Origin: Agapanthus africanus
Lineage: Eukaryota; Streptophyta; Magnoliopsida; Asparagales; Amaryllidaceae
DNA length: 64,000 nt
Assembly: GCA_030015575.1 (NCBI GenBank)
Contig: JASDDO010000019.1
Coordinates: 511,596,986 to 511,660,985, forward strand
Direction: 5' to 3'
The notes beneath the pieces were generated by a model that did not search any database, had not been told where the DNA came from, and saw nothing but the letters and a program-made list of their open reading frames with translations. Both the position numbers and the translations under genes were made by a program. Below, piece by piece: positions 1 through 11,695 of this stretch (positions are counted from its first letter, which is position 1; each line of letters starts with the position of its first letter).

Positions 1-2022
1 CGCGATACCTGTTTTATCCTATAAAGCATCTTGTATACGTTTTCGCTGCTCCTACTGTCTACGAAGCCCTCTGGCTGTGTACTTATAGACGTTCTCTTCT
101 AAAACATCATTTAGAAAAGCAGTCATGGCACCCAACCACCAGATATCGTAGTCATGGTATGTAGCCGTGGCAAGTAGGATCTGGATGGACTTAAGCATAG
201 GCACTGGAAAAGGTTTCATCATTATCCACGCCCGGTCGATGACGAAAACCTTTAACAAGTCTAGCTTTGAAAGTCGCAACCTTTCCAAGTACACCAAGTA
301 ATCTTCTCAAGATATACTTGCTCCTGATGGGGATTTAACCCTTCAGATATAGCAACCAAAGTCCATACTTTGTTGGTGTATAAGGATTCCATCTCAGATC
401 ACTAAGCATCCAGCCATTCTTACAGAGTCACACTCCTGATGGCCAGCTCGAAACTAGTTGGGTCATCATCTCATGATGCAATCCTCGCTCCCACTGTCAT
501 AGAAAAACAGAAGTATCTCTCAGGTGGGTGAGGAACCCTACTAGATCGGCGGAGAGGCTGAGGTTCGTTGGAATCTACTGAATCCTTTAGTTCTATCAAA
601 TCATTAGCTGCAATTTGTATAGCTGGAACATTTCCAGTTGTACATAACAGACCTTGCCTCGAGCTTGTCCGGATTTTACTTTTAGACATAGGCCGGACAA
701 CCCCAAATCTTAACTAACTTAAGATATGGGCTCTTCCCTTTCCATATCACATATGAAGTGGTAGGCAACTGATTTGATTTGAACCCTATTCAATAGGTAT
801 GCAGCTTCTCAAGTGCATAACTCCCAAAAGGAAATAGGTAACTCAGTAGTACTCATCATAGAGCAAACCATATATAGGGTGTGAATGCTCCGCCCCGATA
901 TACCAACGTGCTATGGTGTATACGGAGGAGTAATGCTGAGAGAGAATCTCATTCTCCTTTAGAAAAGTCCAAGAATTTCGTGCTCAAGTATTCTCCTCCT
1001 TGATCTCATCAAAAGACATAATACTTATACCCGTATTTTGGTTCTCTACTTCTAACTTATATTCTGTGAATATCTCAAAAGGTTCGGACTTGTGTTTCAA
1101 CAGGAACATATGTCTGAATTTTGAGAGATTATCAGAGAACGTAATGAAGTATAAAGAACCAGTCCTGGCATGTGTAGACAGGAGACCTTACATACATCAT
1201 CATGTATCAGTCCCAAGAGTTCATTAACTCTTTCTCTGTTTCCAATAAACAGAGCTATGGTCATCTTATCTTTGTGACAAGACTGGCAAGTTTCACAAGA
1301 TGTAAATTCAAACTGATTTAAATATGCATCTTTGTGCAACTTTGCTAGTCGGGTCGCATTGATATGACCTAGTCTACAATACCTCAAGAAGGATCCGTTC
1401 ATTTCTGAACTCTTCCTCTTGTGTGTGTTCCGTATACTAAGAACTGTAGTTTGATTTAGAACATCAATGCTTTTAGATAACGTGCCTGATCCGATCAACT
1501 TTTGATATAGGAAATGTTCAAAACATTATCCAACTATACAAAATTTTATCATTTCTTTACTAATAAAGAGATTGATATGATTTTGTATATCAGGTTCGGT
1601 ATCTAATAACATTCGTTCAGAATCAATGTATTTGGAATACAGGGTGACAGTGACCAACAGACTTGGCTGCAACACTTGCCCCGTTTTCTGCCTCATGAAA
1701 CTTATCACCCGTTCTTAGTTCTCTACCTAGCTGTAGCCCTATGTAACAGATTACATATCTGGGATCCTGATCCGGTATCAAATACCCAGGACGCAGAGGA
1801 TACTGAGAAACAGTTCTATGTAACGAACACACCCGAAGGAGATGCATCATATGCACTTTCTTCGTTTGGGCGGCACGGGAAATCTGGTATTCCCAATTTC
1901 CTGCTCTGTCTTATAACAATTATAAGTTGGAGCGGGACCAACGTTCCCCAGCTCAGTATAATAAGCGGGTTCGGTCAATATTCCGTATTATTATCTTGAT
2001 TAAAGCGTGATATGGTCGCTAC
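1..2022 (-). pseudogene. Copia-1 decayed pol (protease, integrase, start of reverse transcriptase)
   Basis: Fossil coding region read on the minus strand. The order is a protease-like stretch (about 1.75-1.85 kb), a GAG-pre-integrase region with a CRLGHINATRLAKLH motif (about 1.3-1.4 kb), integrase remnants (about 0.7-1.2 kb), an LRRSSRVPHPPERY linker (about 0.5 kb) and the beginning of reverse transcriptase (about 50-300). Each stretch is clearly related to Copia-5 and Copia-6. Only about 240 bases lie between the probable 5' end of the frame and the protease, so nearly the whole of gag is absent, as in Copia-5. It is broken in more than five places and is not expected to make protein. Confidence 0.8.
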
Positions 2023-2454
2023 CTGGAGAGAGAGAGAAGAAAACACTCAGCGTGTGCTCTTGCAAGAATAGATTGGTTATTATTTTATCTAATCAGGATG
2101 GCTCCCACTGTTTTTATCAAATCTTCCTTCAAACCCCAAAAGGAAAGACTAGCCGGGATTAATTACACACTACAAGTTCGCCAATCTTTCAGCCAGGCCA
2201 GTGTCGGTACTTTGAGGGAGGTCCCCCGTGCTTTCGCACGAACCTAATTAATGTAAACCTCGTTTTCCCAGAGGCGTAACCTCGTTAACACCTTTCTAGA
2301 CACCTACTTGATCGGCTAATTGTAATGTGAAAAACTCTCCCAGGAGTAACAATTACTCGCAGCGGGTATCGGGACCCAACTATCTCATAGAAGGTATGCA
2401 ATCTCATTGCAAATTTCAACATTTGAAATTCCCGATAATATTTTGTCCCTAGCA

Positions 2455-2660
2455 GCTATATGACCTTAACATAGTTAACAAATCATAAGTGCTAGTCAAG
2501 TTCAACCCGTCATTTCCCGATTGAATTAAACCCACCCGCACGACCCTTAACATAGTCAACAAAGTCGCACGACTACCCTAATCCAATCACATCATATGCT
2601 TATGCAGATAAGCACTAATTAGCTACCGCACTACGCCTTAACATAGTCAACAAACGTAGC
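2455..2660 (-). other. Copia-1 triple stem-loop array
   Basis: Three repeats carry the core TTAACATAGTCAACAA (+ strand; the first copy varies slightly), spaced about 85 nt apart. Each is flanked by its own short inverted repeat, for example TATGA/TCATA around the first and CTACG/CGTAG around the third. On the element's sense strand the core can fold as UUGAC/GUUAA. The same array occurs in Copia-4, -5, -6 and -7. Confidence 0.65.
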
Positions 2661-4898
2661 ACGAATACTAACTAGTACTTATCTGAAATGACGGAGGGCT
2701 ACGACAGGTTTTTCTGAAAACCTATTGCGTAATGAACTTGATATCGTTGTAGAATCAAATGATTTTGAAATGGAGTGCTTTTGAGGCTTTTCTAGTTTTG
2801 CTAAAGGAGTCACTCCCGGTGAAGGGATCGTCGGTCCTTTCCTCGTCGAATGAGGTGCGGGATATATCACATATATCACAGTGCAAAGCAAAAACTCTTA
2901 AAAGCAATCAAAAGACAAACCGAGTGTGTAGCATCTGCCAGTTATTGCTAAAGGAGTCACTCCCGGTGAAGGGATCTCGGTCCTTTCCTCATCGAATAAG
3001 GTGCAGGATATATCATATATACCGCTGTGCAAAGCAAGAACTGTAGCTACCTGTTTTATTTTGAAATTCGATTCTACAACAACTTAGGTTTCTTTTATTT
3101 CATTAATCTCATTAATGAAGTCCCATCATTTAAGTACCTAAACATCACAGATAAATACGACGTACACTTATGCCATCCGCATTCGCCTCGATGTCCCCTC
3201 ATGCACCGTTAGGTTAGGTAACTAACGACAGAGCGGGGCAGGGCTAGCGCGGGTGTAAAACATAAGTAACGTCTATATAATATATCATATATACTATATA
3301 AAGTATCCATCACAGAACATCACATGATCACATCACAGATATCGCAGCAGAAGAATCATATGAAATATTGGATATACTAGGACGTCCGTGTTTTCAATAC
3401 GAGCCAGTATAAAACACGGATTCCACGGTCGCGATGAATAGCCAAACCCATACCCCTAGACCCCTACGAGAGCGGCAAGCAACCCTACCAATTCTAGAGT
3501 TAGGAGACCCGGACTCGACTCCTCGAGTTGGTCTCCTACTGGACTCCAGAACCCGGTTACTTGTGCTCCCCTCCTTAGGTCTATCCTAGTGCAGAAAAGT
3601 AAATAATATACAAAAGGTGACAACTTCCGCAACCTGGAAGTGCCCCAATAAAAGAATATTACATACAAGTTTTTACATGAATGAAAATGAAAAACACTCA
3701 TCTCACATAAAAAACCCCGGCTATTCAAACACGACGATCCAATATAACATATCCAGCAACACATAACATCACATGTCATCAACGTAAGTAAATATGCGCA
3801 TCCCAATTGTCGTTGACATATAGCAACGAAACCGGCGATATCACATATAGCAAAGAAAGTGTAAAACTACAACAGTTGGAATCCGCAACCACCTCAGACA
3901 TCGCATGCCTGACCAAATGAATTACTTAGACATCACATGCCTAACAATTATAAACCCTGCATTTTAGTCTCAAAATCGAAAACACTTTTCAATACCATGT
4001 CGGGCAATTCAACAAGATTCCCGACATCCTGATCGAATGCTCGTCGCAAACTTCAGTAGACGGCCGCACCCCCGATACCGTCGACGAAGTGCACCAAGGC
4101 GGAACACCGATGCCGCGAGCACCCGAACGGATGCTTTCGGCGACGAGGTTCTCCTACAGTCACTTGGTCAGGGCTATGGAGCGAGGATGTCTATTAAGTT
4201 TATCCGGCGAGTATCCGCGTACGCTACGTGATTGCGACGGACTTTTGATCACATCAAAATTCCGTGGCAACCGATCAAGTGAGACTAAAGTGCTATGTTT
4301 ATAACATTCATTCAGTTATCTCATAACTTTTGTGAATTCCAATTATTGTATCACTTTCCAGATAATTAGAAAATGTTAAACTTTCCGATCGAACAATCGA
4401 ACACCCAAGTTTTCCCGATACAGCTCAACACATGAAACAAGTCTAAAAACATTCAGTTCGTGCCTCAGTACCAACGGTCCAGCCGTAGAAGGGTCAAGCC
4501 AACGCCTCACATGTGGCACGCCGTACTGCCCCAAACCCGAAGGTTCAAAGGGCAGTTCAAGACGGTCACATAATCGAGTTAAGGTTTGTTGTCTTCTAGA
4601 GGGACCATCGCGTTACTTGCACTACTTAGAACGTCGTTAAACTACGGAAAAATCCAACACTTGGAAATTTCCCGACAGGGGAAAAATTGGGTATTTATAT
4701 CCGGTCGAACTTTTTAACATATTCAAAAATTATCCGGAACCCGCATAGACAAAATCTGATAATCCGATCGAATCTTCGAACTCCCAATACAACCCCAGAA
4801 AACTGAACTCTTGAGTAAATTTTTAAAAAATTCCCAGGAAAACCAGCACTATCATTTAAGAGTTACTGTGTACAATTTATTAAATAAGGAGGCCGTAC

Positions 4899-4946
4899 GG
4901 CCGCGGAACCGCCGCACGAGCCATGCTCGTGCCGCGGAACCGCGGC
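4899..4946 (-). other. Copia-1 twin CCGCGG hairpin
   Basis: Two copies of a GCCGCGG...CCGC palindrome flank the inverted repeat CACGAGC/GCTCGTG, so the whole can fold as one long GC-rich stem with a tiny CAT loop. It begins 198 nt from the start of the primer site on the element's sense strand. Confidence 0.75.
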
Positions 4947-5131
4947 AGTTTGATGGAGTTAGGCACACGAATTTTACAGTAACTCTTAAAATCACCTGCT
5001 GATTTTTCTGCATATTTTTAATCTGGAAAAAACCCAGTTTTGGAAAAAAGTACAGAGAAGGCTATTGCATTAGGGTTTCGGGTTCGTACGGACTTCAAAC
5101 TTCGTCTACACTTCGCCTAAGGCTCTAGCTA

Positions 5132-5144
5132 GGCTCTGATACCA
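5132..5144 (-). other. Copia-1 primer binding site (initiator tRNA-Met type)
   Basis: The reverse complement reads TGGTATCAGAGCC, one base inside the LTR edge. This is the usual initiator-tRNA-Met primer site of plant Copia elements. Confidence 0.92.
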
Positions 5145-5145
5145 C

Positions 5146-7358
5146 TGTAGGGTTCCTAGGCACTCACAAGAGGTCTCACAAGGCATCAACCATGCCTATT
5201 TCAAAAATTACGGTGCCGAGAAACCCTAGACTAGATCGTTCACTAGAAATTTAGGCGAAAGAAGTAATTAGTTAACAACTTAACTACAAGAACGGAAATA
5301 CAACCTTTGTAGATCCGGTCCTCCACCTCCATAGCTCCGCAATGAAGTCTCCTCGCTGTCCAAATGGAATCCCGGGCTCTAGCGTCGGCTTCATCGGAGA
5401 AATGGGCGGGCAAGGTCATCGGCTTCGTGCCGAAGATAATCTACGTCGAGGCATCACAAGATCAAGCTCCCACTTCACCAAGTCATGAAACCTATGAAGA
5501 AAACACACTCTACTACTTGGCAGGAGGTAGAGGATGAAGAAATAGGAAGTGGGTTCACTTTAGAATTGGATTTCTCACTCATTTGCTCAAGTTGCCATTG
5601 ATGGAGGCAAGCTTCTTCTTGAAGAAGAAGAAAAAGATGATGATCAAGTTATGATAAGTTCTTTTGTAAAAAGAAAATAATAAGAATACTTATCATATCT
5701 CAACCATGGTCAAGTGTAGAGAATAAATCATGGTTAGTGGGAATGGTTAGGGTTAAGCATGGAGACAAAATGGTCACTTGGTCAAAGCTTCATGAAGCTT
5801 TAACTAGAAAAAATATTAAGCCACCATTTTCCTTTATGCTTATTATTTTTCCAAAAAGAATAAATAGACAAATAAATAAAAAAGAAAACAAAACCCTAAT
5901 CATAAGTTTAACCATGGTTTAATTCTTTACACTTAACCAAGTAAACATGTATCATCAAACATGATACAATAATTTGCACAAAAAGTATATCACATATACA
6001 ACTTGTACATCCAAGTGAGAAAATCCTTTAAAGTGAACCAATACTAGTTAATGCAAAGTAATATATCAAATATATAATTATACATTAAATCATTAAATCA
6101 ACACTTGATTTAACGATCCGGTCATATCGCATATAACCGACTAGTATCCTATGTATCGGCTTATCGAATCAATACTTGATTCGATAACTAGGTTATATCG
6201 CATACAACCAATCGATACATTCATCGCGTGAATAGAATACGGTATCATATACACGCATTATTCTCGGTCCCAGACATATCTCATTTGAGCTCCTATTTCG
6301 TTTTGCTTGAGCCAGGAAACCTCTGTGTAGGACTCTAAAGACTCGTCAATACGCCGGCAGCAGGTGATGATCATATAAACACCCACAAGCCGCAAGCGGT
6401 CTGCCAAACGTAACGGCCACCCGGGTATTGAGCGATGAGAAGATCTACGAGCAAGCCCACTCACACTCCTGTGAATCCAACCAGTAACACTTACCGTACA
6501 GTCCGGTCTGATCGTCTGATATGTCGCATATCTCGCCTAGGGGTGGTAAACGTCAGACCCCAATAGCTCGATAATTCGTGTCGATATGAGGTCTATAACA
6601 ATTCGAGAAACTACTGGTAACACTTACCAGTAAATCTCAGCAACCCTGGCCAGGGATTTCCGGTTATAGCCAATCGAACACAGCGCAACATCAACTCTTT
6701 ATACCGGGAGAGACGAATCCCCTCCTATCGCTCATTGCCTCCATGTGACTCGGGACTGTACCCAAAAACCACCGTTTTGCATGCCCTCTTGGACGTGGTA
6801 AGGGGGAAATTAAAGCACAGTGGGAACCACACAAGACTCTATGACGATCTCGGGTCAACAGACTACTCTGTACCAGTGTCACCAGGGAACTGCCATCTGA
6901 CGTAAGGTATAATACCATCTGGGAGTTCTCGGCGAGTCCGTCCAGTGTACCCAGTCTCCACTGAGCACCCGTATATCATCTCTGATGTGAAACACCAATG
7001 GATATGGGATCATCCATCGCCCATCTGTATGGGTCGAGAAGGTATACGCTAGTCTACTCTGGTATATCGATGCCCCGTCTCGATATACCCACGACTAGGG
7101 ACCTTGAAGGATGTACTTATGGACTACCATGTCCCCACTAGTATGATCCGCATCATAGTCCAGGTAGTCAAGTACACATCCTAAGGGCTTTACCAACATG
7201 TAACAGAGAGACTATCAATGTATACGTTAAGGTAAAGAGTAACCAGATAGCATACTATCATGTCGAGTAAGAATGTCCTCCCTATATATGTCCCAGCATC
7301 CACTACAATATACATCCTGTGTACAGTAATGGCCTCTAGGGCATACATATAACTAACA
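5146..7358 (-). repeat. Copia-1 5' LTR
   Basis: A 2213-bp LTR. On the + strand it begins TGTAGGGTTCC and ends AACTAACA, so it is a TG...CA repeat in both directions. Near-identical end sequences are seen in Copia-9 on the other strand. A splice-donor-like AAAG|GTTGTA (minus strand, GT at 5304) lies about 160 nt before the LTR's 3' end. No second copy is in the window, so it cannot be dated. Confidence 0.92.
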
Positions 7359-7517
7359 CAAAATTGTCGGTTAGCGATACACTTTTTTTTTTAAAGAAAA
7401 GAAAAAGAATATCCACAAAAATGTACAAAATGGTATATACATACCCCCAAACTTATTTGGAACAGTGTCCACTGTTCTTGGCTGGATAACCGAAGTTTGG
7501 TGGTAGGCAGAGGAAGA

Positions 7518-8828
7518 TTATGCAGGGTAAACCGGCTCCTGTAAGACCAGGAGCTCCTCTGTTGGTTCAGCGCTAAGGTACGGTTTTAGTCGGTGTCCGT
7601 TCACTTTGAAAAATGAACCGTCCTTTGGATTTTCCAAATCCACAGCGCCATGCGGATACACATTCCGCACAAAATACGGCCCTTTCCAGCGAGATCTGAG
7701 CTTTCCTGGATGGAAGTGAAGTCGGGTGTCGTAAAGCAGTACCTGCTGACCAGGTATGAAAGTTTTGCACAAAAGGTGTTTATCGTGAAACACCTTCGTT
7801 CGATTCTTAACGACAACCGCGTTATCGTAAGCCTCATCCCTAAGCTCGCTCAATTCATTCAACTGCAGCTTCCGATGGCTGCCCGCATCCTCGATAGACA
7901 GATTCAGCTCTTTTATCACCCAAAATGCGCGATGCTCAATTTCGACAGGTAGGTGGCATGCTTTTCCGTACACAAGCCGATAGGGAGACATGCCAAGGTC
8001 GGTCTTATAAGCGGTTCGAAATGCCCAAAGGGCATCAGTGAGTTTCAGCGACCAATCCTTACGGTTCTTGGAAACCGTTTTCTCCAGTATCTGCTTGATT
8101 TGCCGATTTGAAACTTCGGCCTGCCCGCATGTTTGGGGGTGGTAGGGCGTAGAGAGCTTGTGATTAATGGAATATTTCCGCATCAAGGCCTCGAAAGTCT
8201 TATTGCAGAAATGACTTCCATTGTCGCTAATGATCGCTCGGGGGTGCCCAAACCGGGAAAAAATGTTTTCCTTAAGAAACCTAACGACAACCTTGTTGTC
8301 GTTAGTCCGGCTGGGCACAGCCTCGACCCATTTAGAGACGTAATCAACAGCGAGAAGGATGTACAAGTTCCCAAAAGAGCTAGGAAACGGCCCCATGAAA
8401 TCTATCCCCCAAACATCGAAAATCTCCACAACCAAGATTGGTTGGAGCGGCATCTCGTTCCTCCGAGATATCCGGCCCAAGTGTTGGCACCGGGAGCAAG
8501 TCTTGCAATAGTCATGAGCATCTTTGAAGAGTTGTGGCCAGTAGAAACCACATTGCAAGATCTTCTCAGCTGTCTTTCTGGGGCCAAAATGCCCGCCACA
8601 CGCTTGATCGTGGCAAAATGACAGCACACTCTTGAATTCGTTGTCAGGGACACACCGACGAATAATCTGGTCGGGACAGTACTTGAACAAATAGGGTTCG
8701 TCCCAGTAAAAGTGTTTTACTTGGGATAAGAAGCGAAGTCTGTCCTGACTTGACCATTCAGTCGGTAGTAACCCTGTGGCCAAATAGTTCACAATATCTG
8801 CGAACCAGGGTTCGCAAGATACTGTCAA
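7518..8828 (-). pseudogene. Gypsy-2 integrase region
   Basis: A 436-residue reading frame of pol. It has an HHCC zinc-binding N-terminus (residues about 70-115, ending CKTCSRCQ), then the catalytic core beginning around [15 protein letters not shown] and continuing through [25 protein letters not shown] and a [13 protein letters not shown] motif, and a C-terminal region with [10 protein letters not shown]. The wording is typical of Athila-lineage integrases, which insert the cDNA copy into host DNA. No envelope-like frame is seen between it and Copia-1. It is part of a broken element. Confidence 0.88.
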
Positions 8829-8908
8829 GAGCTGTTCATCCGGGAAAACGTCATTGATCGGAATTGGAAGCGAAGGCGAAGAAGGAAGTCGTGAGAGATG
8901 GTCGGCAA

Positions 8909-11686
8909 CTACGTTTCACATCCTCGTTTGTCCTTAATGACAAGGTCAAACTCTTGAAGCAAGAGGATCCAACGTATTAGCCGAGATTTTGCATCTTTCT
9001 TCGCAAAAAGATGGCGCAGAGCAGAATGGTCTGTGTAGACAATGACTGGAGAGCCGATGAGGTAGGGCCTGAACTTCTCTAAAGCAAATACAACAGCTAA
9101 GAATTCCTTCTCAGTTGTTGTATAATTGAGTTGGGCGTCGTTCAGGGTTCGGCTCGCATAATAGATTACGTGCGGCATCTTGTTTATGTGTTGTCCAAGG
9201 ACAGCACCAATGGCAAAGTCGGATGCATCGCACATAATCTCAAATGGGTGCGTCCAGTCAGGTGAAGAAAGAACGGGAGCAGAAGTGAGTGAGCGTTTTA
9301 ATGACTCGAATGCAGTCACACAGCTCGAGTTGAAGTCGAATGGCGTATCCTTGGCCAGTAAAAGAGTCAAGGGCCTAGCAATCTTGCTAAAGTCCTTGTT
9401 GAACCATCTATAGAAACCGGCATGGCCAAGGAAGGCTCGGATATCTCTGACGCATCGGGGAGGAGGTAGATTGGAAATGACCTCAATCTTTGCTTTGTCA
9501 ACCTCTATGCCATTTTGCGAGATGATATGTCCTAAGACAATACCTTCGCGCACCATGAAGTGGCACTTCTCCCAATTCAAAGTAAGATTCTTGTCCTTAC
9601 ATCGGGTAAGGACAGTGTCAAGATGCAGCAAACACTCGTTGAAGGAATCGCCGAAGATGGAGAAATCATCCATGAAAATCTCCAGAAATTTTTCCACCAT
9701 GTCTGAGAAGATTTCCATCATACACCGCTGGAAGGTAGCGGGCGCATTGCATAACCTAAAGGGCATGCGACGATATGCAAATGTGCCGAAAGGACAAGTG
9801 AAAGTGGTCTTGTCCTGGTCTTTTTCGGTGATGGGAATTTGATTATAGCCAGAGTAGCCATCAAGAAAGCAGTAGTACTCGTGTCCGGCCAATCGTTCAA
9901 GCATTTGGTCAATGAAAGGTAGCGGAAAGTGGTCCTTCCGCGTTGCGGCGTTGAGTTTTCTATAATCAATGCATACTCGCCACCCAGTTTGGGTGCGAGT
10001 AGGGATTAACTCGTTCGCCTCGTTGGTTATGACCGTGATGCCTGACTTCTTGGGGACAACGTGAATGGGGCTAACCCACTGGCTATCAGAGATAGGGTAA
10101 ATGATACCACTATCTAGACATTTTACGATCTCCTTCTTCACAGCCTCTTTCATGACTGGATTGAGACGTCTTTGTGGATCCCGGGCTGGTTTGGCATCAT
10201 CCATCAGATGAATGTGATGCTCAACGATCAGGGGACTAATCCCCTTGATGTCCGCCATGGACCAGCCAAAAGCTTGCCTGTTGCTGTGCAAGACCGCGAG
10301 AAGGGCTTTCTCTTGCTCGGGAGCTAGAGAAGCCGAGATGATGACAGGTAGGGTCTCGTTCTCACCCAAGTAAGCGTACTTAAGGTGAGACGGCAAAGGC
10401 TTGAGTTCGAGCGTGGGAGGAGAAACGATTGAAGGCAAGATTGGTGCAGAGGTCTCGAACTCAAAGGATTCCAGCAAAGGTTCAAAACGAGTGTAAGCGA
10501 CCGAGTCGGATGGTTCATGTAACTCATCCGGAAATTCGAAAGATTCAAACTCGGGTTGCAAGCGGCTAAGATCGTTCGAGAATGTGAAACACTCATAGTC
10601 ATTGTCGGGCGTAGAAACAGCAGCAAGTTCGAGGAGGAACGCACTAGTGGCGTCAAGATTATCGTGATCAAACAGAAACTCCTCGAATTCACATTCTTCT
10701 GGGGTGATCTCCTGGATCGAGCAGAGGTCTAGTATATGAGCATTAGGTTCGGCGGGCTGATTCCCCAACCTAAAAATGTTGAGTTCAATCGTCATGTTTC
10801 CAAAAGAGAGGTTCATCGAACCATTGCGACAATTGATCACAGCATTTGAGGTTGCAAGGAATGGGCGACCGAATATCACCGGAATTTGATTCCGGGGGTT
10901 AGCTACAGGCTGTGTGTCTAATACAATGAAGTCAATGGGGAATATGAAGTCCCCGACTTTGATTAACACATCCTCTAGCTCACCCCTAGGATGGGTGATC
11001 GATCGGTCGGCCATTTGGAGAGTGCAGTGCGTGGGTTTCAGCTCTCCTACGCCTAATTGCTCGTATACTGAGTACGGAAGCAGGTTAACACTGGCACCAA
11101 AATCTAATAGTGCGCGGTTGATGTTCTTATCCCCAATGGTAATAGAAATCGTAGGACAGCCAGGGTCCTTCCGTTTTTGTGGTAAAGATTGGGTAAGGGC
11201 ATCACTCACAGCACTAGCCAAGAAAACTTTCTTGGGTACCTGAGACTTCCTCTTTTTCGTGCACAAGTCTTTTAAGATTTTCGCGTAGGACGGGACATGT
11301 TGGACAGCATCTAAAAGAGGAATGTTAATGTTGACCTGCTTAAATAACTCCAGAATCTTCTCCATTTGAGGATTTTGTTTATTAGACCTCAACCGGTTTG
11401 GAAATGGGACGTTTTTAAAATTGGTTGAGTCTAATGCTTGTGGAGGAGATTGTGGAGTAGGAACGGATCCCAGAACAGGTGTTTTCTTGGAGTGAGAAGT
11501 GGGTCCGTTCAGAGCAGAAGAAGAGGAAGGAGAGCCTTGTGAAGAACGGAGAATAGGCTCAGAAGACGAAGAAGCAGGAGAAGAAGAAGAAGAAGAAGAA
11601 GAAGCGGCCGGGGTGTCATCGTTGATCCGTGTGCCAATGTTGTTTTGCAGCATCCTTCCCGATCTCAATGTGGTCACGGCACTCAC
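8909..11686 (-). pseudogene. Gypsy-2 protease, reverse transcriptase and RNase H region
   Basis: A 925-residue frame. A serine-rich N-terminal linker is encoded partly by a GAA/TTC run. An aspartic protease follows, with ALLDFGASVNLLPY near residue 195. Reverse transcriptase spans about residues 480-760, with WRVCIDYRKLN, FLDGYSGYNQI, a FAYRRMPFRLCNAPATFQ motif and an FMDDFSIFGDSF active-site block. RNase H starts near residue 800 with MCDASDFAIGAVLGQ and continues through YYASRTLNDAQ and TTEKEFLAVVFA. These activities copy the RNA genome into DNA inside the virus-like particle. It is part of a broken element. Confidence 0.9.
11577..11603. repeat. GAA/TTC microsatellite inside Gypsy-2
   Basis: A run of GAA triplets (+ strand) that encodes a serine run on the minus strand in the linker before the Gypsy-2 protease. 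Confidence 0.85.
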
Positions 11687-11695
11687 ATTATGGTT

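Larger units (their letters stand above)
2023..5131 (-). other. Copia-1 untranslated leader
   Basis: About 3.1 kb of non-coding leader between the primer site and the pol remnants. It holds blocks shared with the other Copia leaders: three stem-loops at 2455-2660, two copies of a CACTCCCGGTGAAGGGAT module near 2805 and 2953, a GTTAG/CTAAC hairpin at 3207-3227, a block near 3437-3590 that is also present in Copia-3 and Copia-5, and the twin CCGCGG hairpin at 4899-4946. A pyrimidine-rich tract followed by CAG (minus strand, ending at 2023) lies directly before the coding region and looks like a splice acceptor. Confidence 0.7.
1..7358 (-). mobile_element. Copia-1: Ty1/Copia LTR retrotransposon (family I), left end outside window
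   Basis: Minus-strand Copia element. In element order the window shows its 5' LTR (5146-7358), primer site, a leader of about 3.1 kb, and a decayed coding region running off the left edge. The 3' LTR and the end of pol are not in the window. The LTR end and the leader match Copia-9 and Copia-5, so it belongs to family I. It is broken, with many interruptions in the visible coding part. It abuts Gypsy-2 at 7359, whose 3' LTR is missing at that point, so Copia-1 was most likely inserted into the 3' untranslated part of Gypsy-2. The five bases at 7359-7363 (CAAAA) would be one half of a target duplication whose partner lies outside the window. Confidence 0.88.

Noticed and set aside
2455-2660. 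Spaced repeats in the leaders resembling a small CRISPR array
   Set aside because: There are only three copies, with their own flanking inverted repeats, conserved in retrotransposon leaders of a plant genome; no spacers or associated genes.
7359-7517. A possible envelope-like gene after the Gypsy-2 integrase, as some Athila elements have
   Set aside because: Only 159 bp remain before Copia-1 begins and they hold no meaningful frame; any such gene would be outside the window.
8133-8621. A 162-codon open frame on the + strand
   Set aside because: It is an antisense shadow of the Gypsy-2 integrase, which has clear domain wording on the minus strand.
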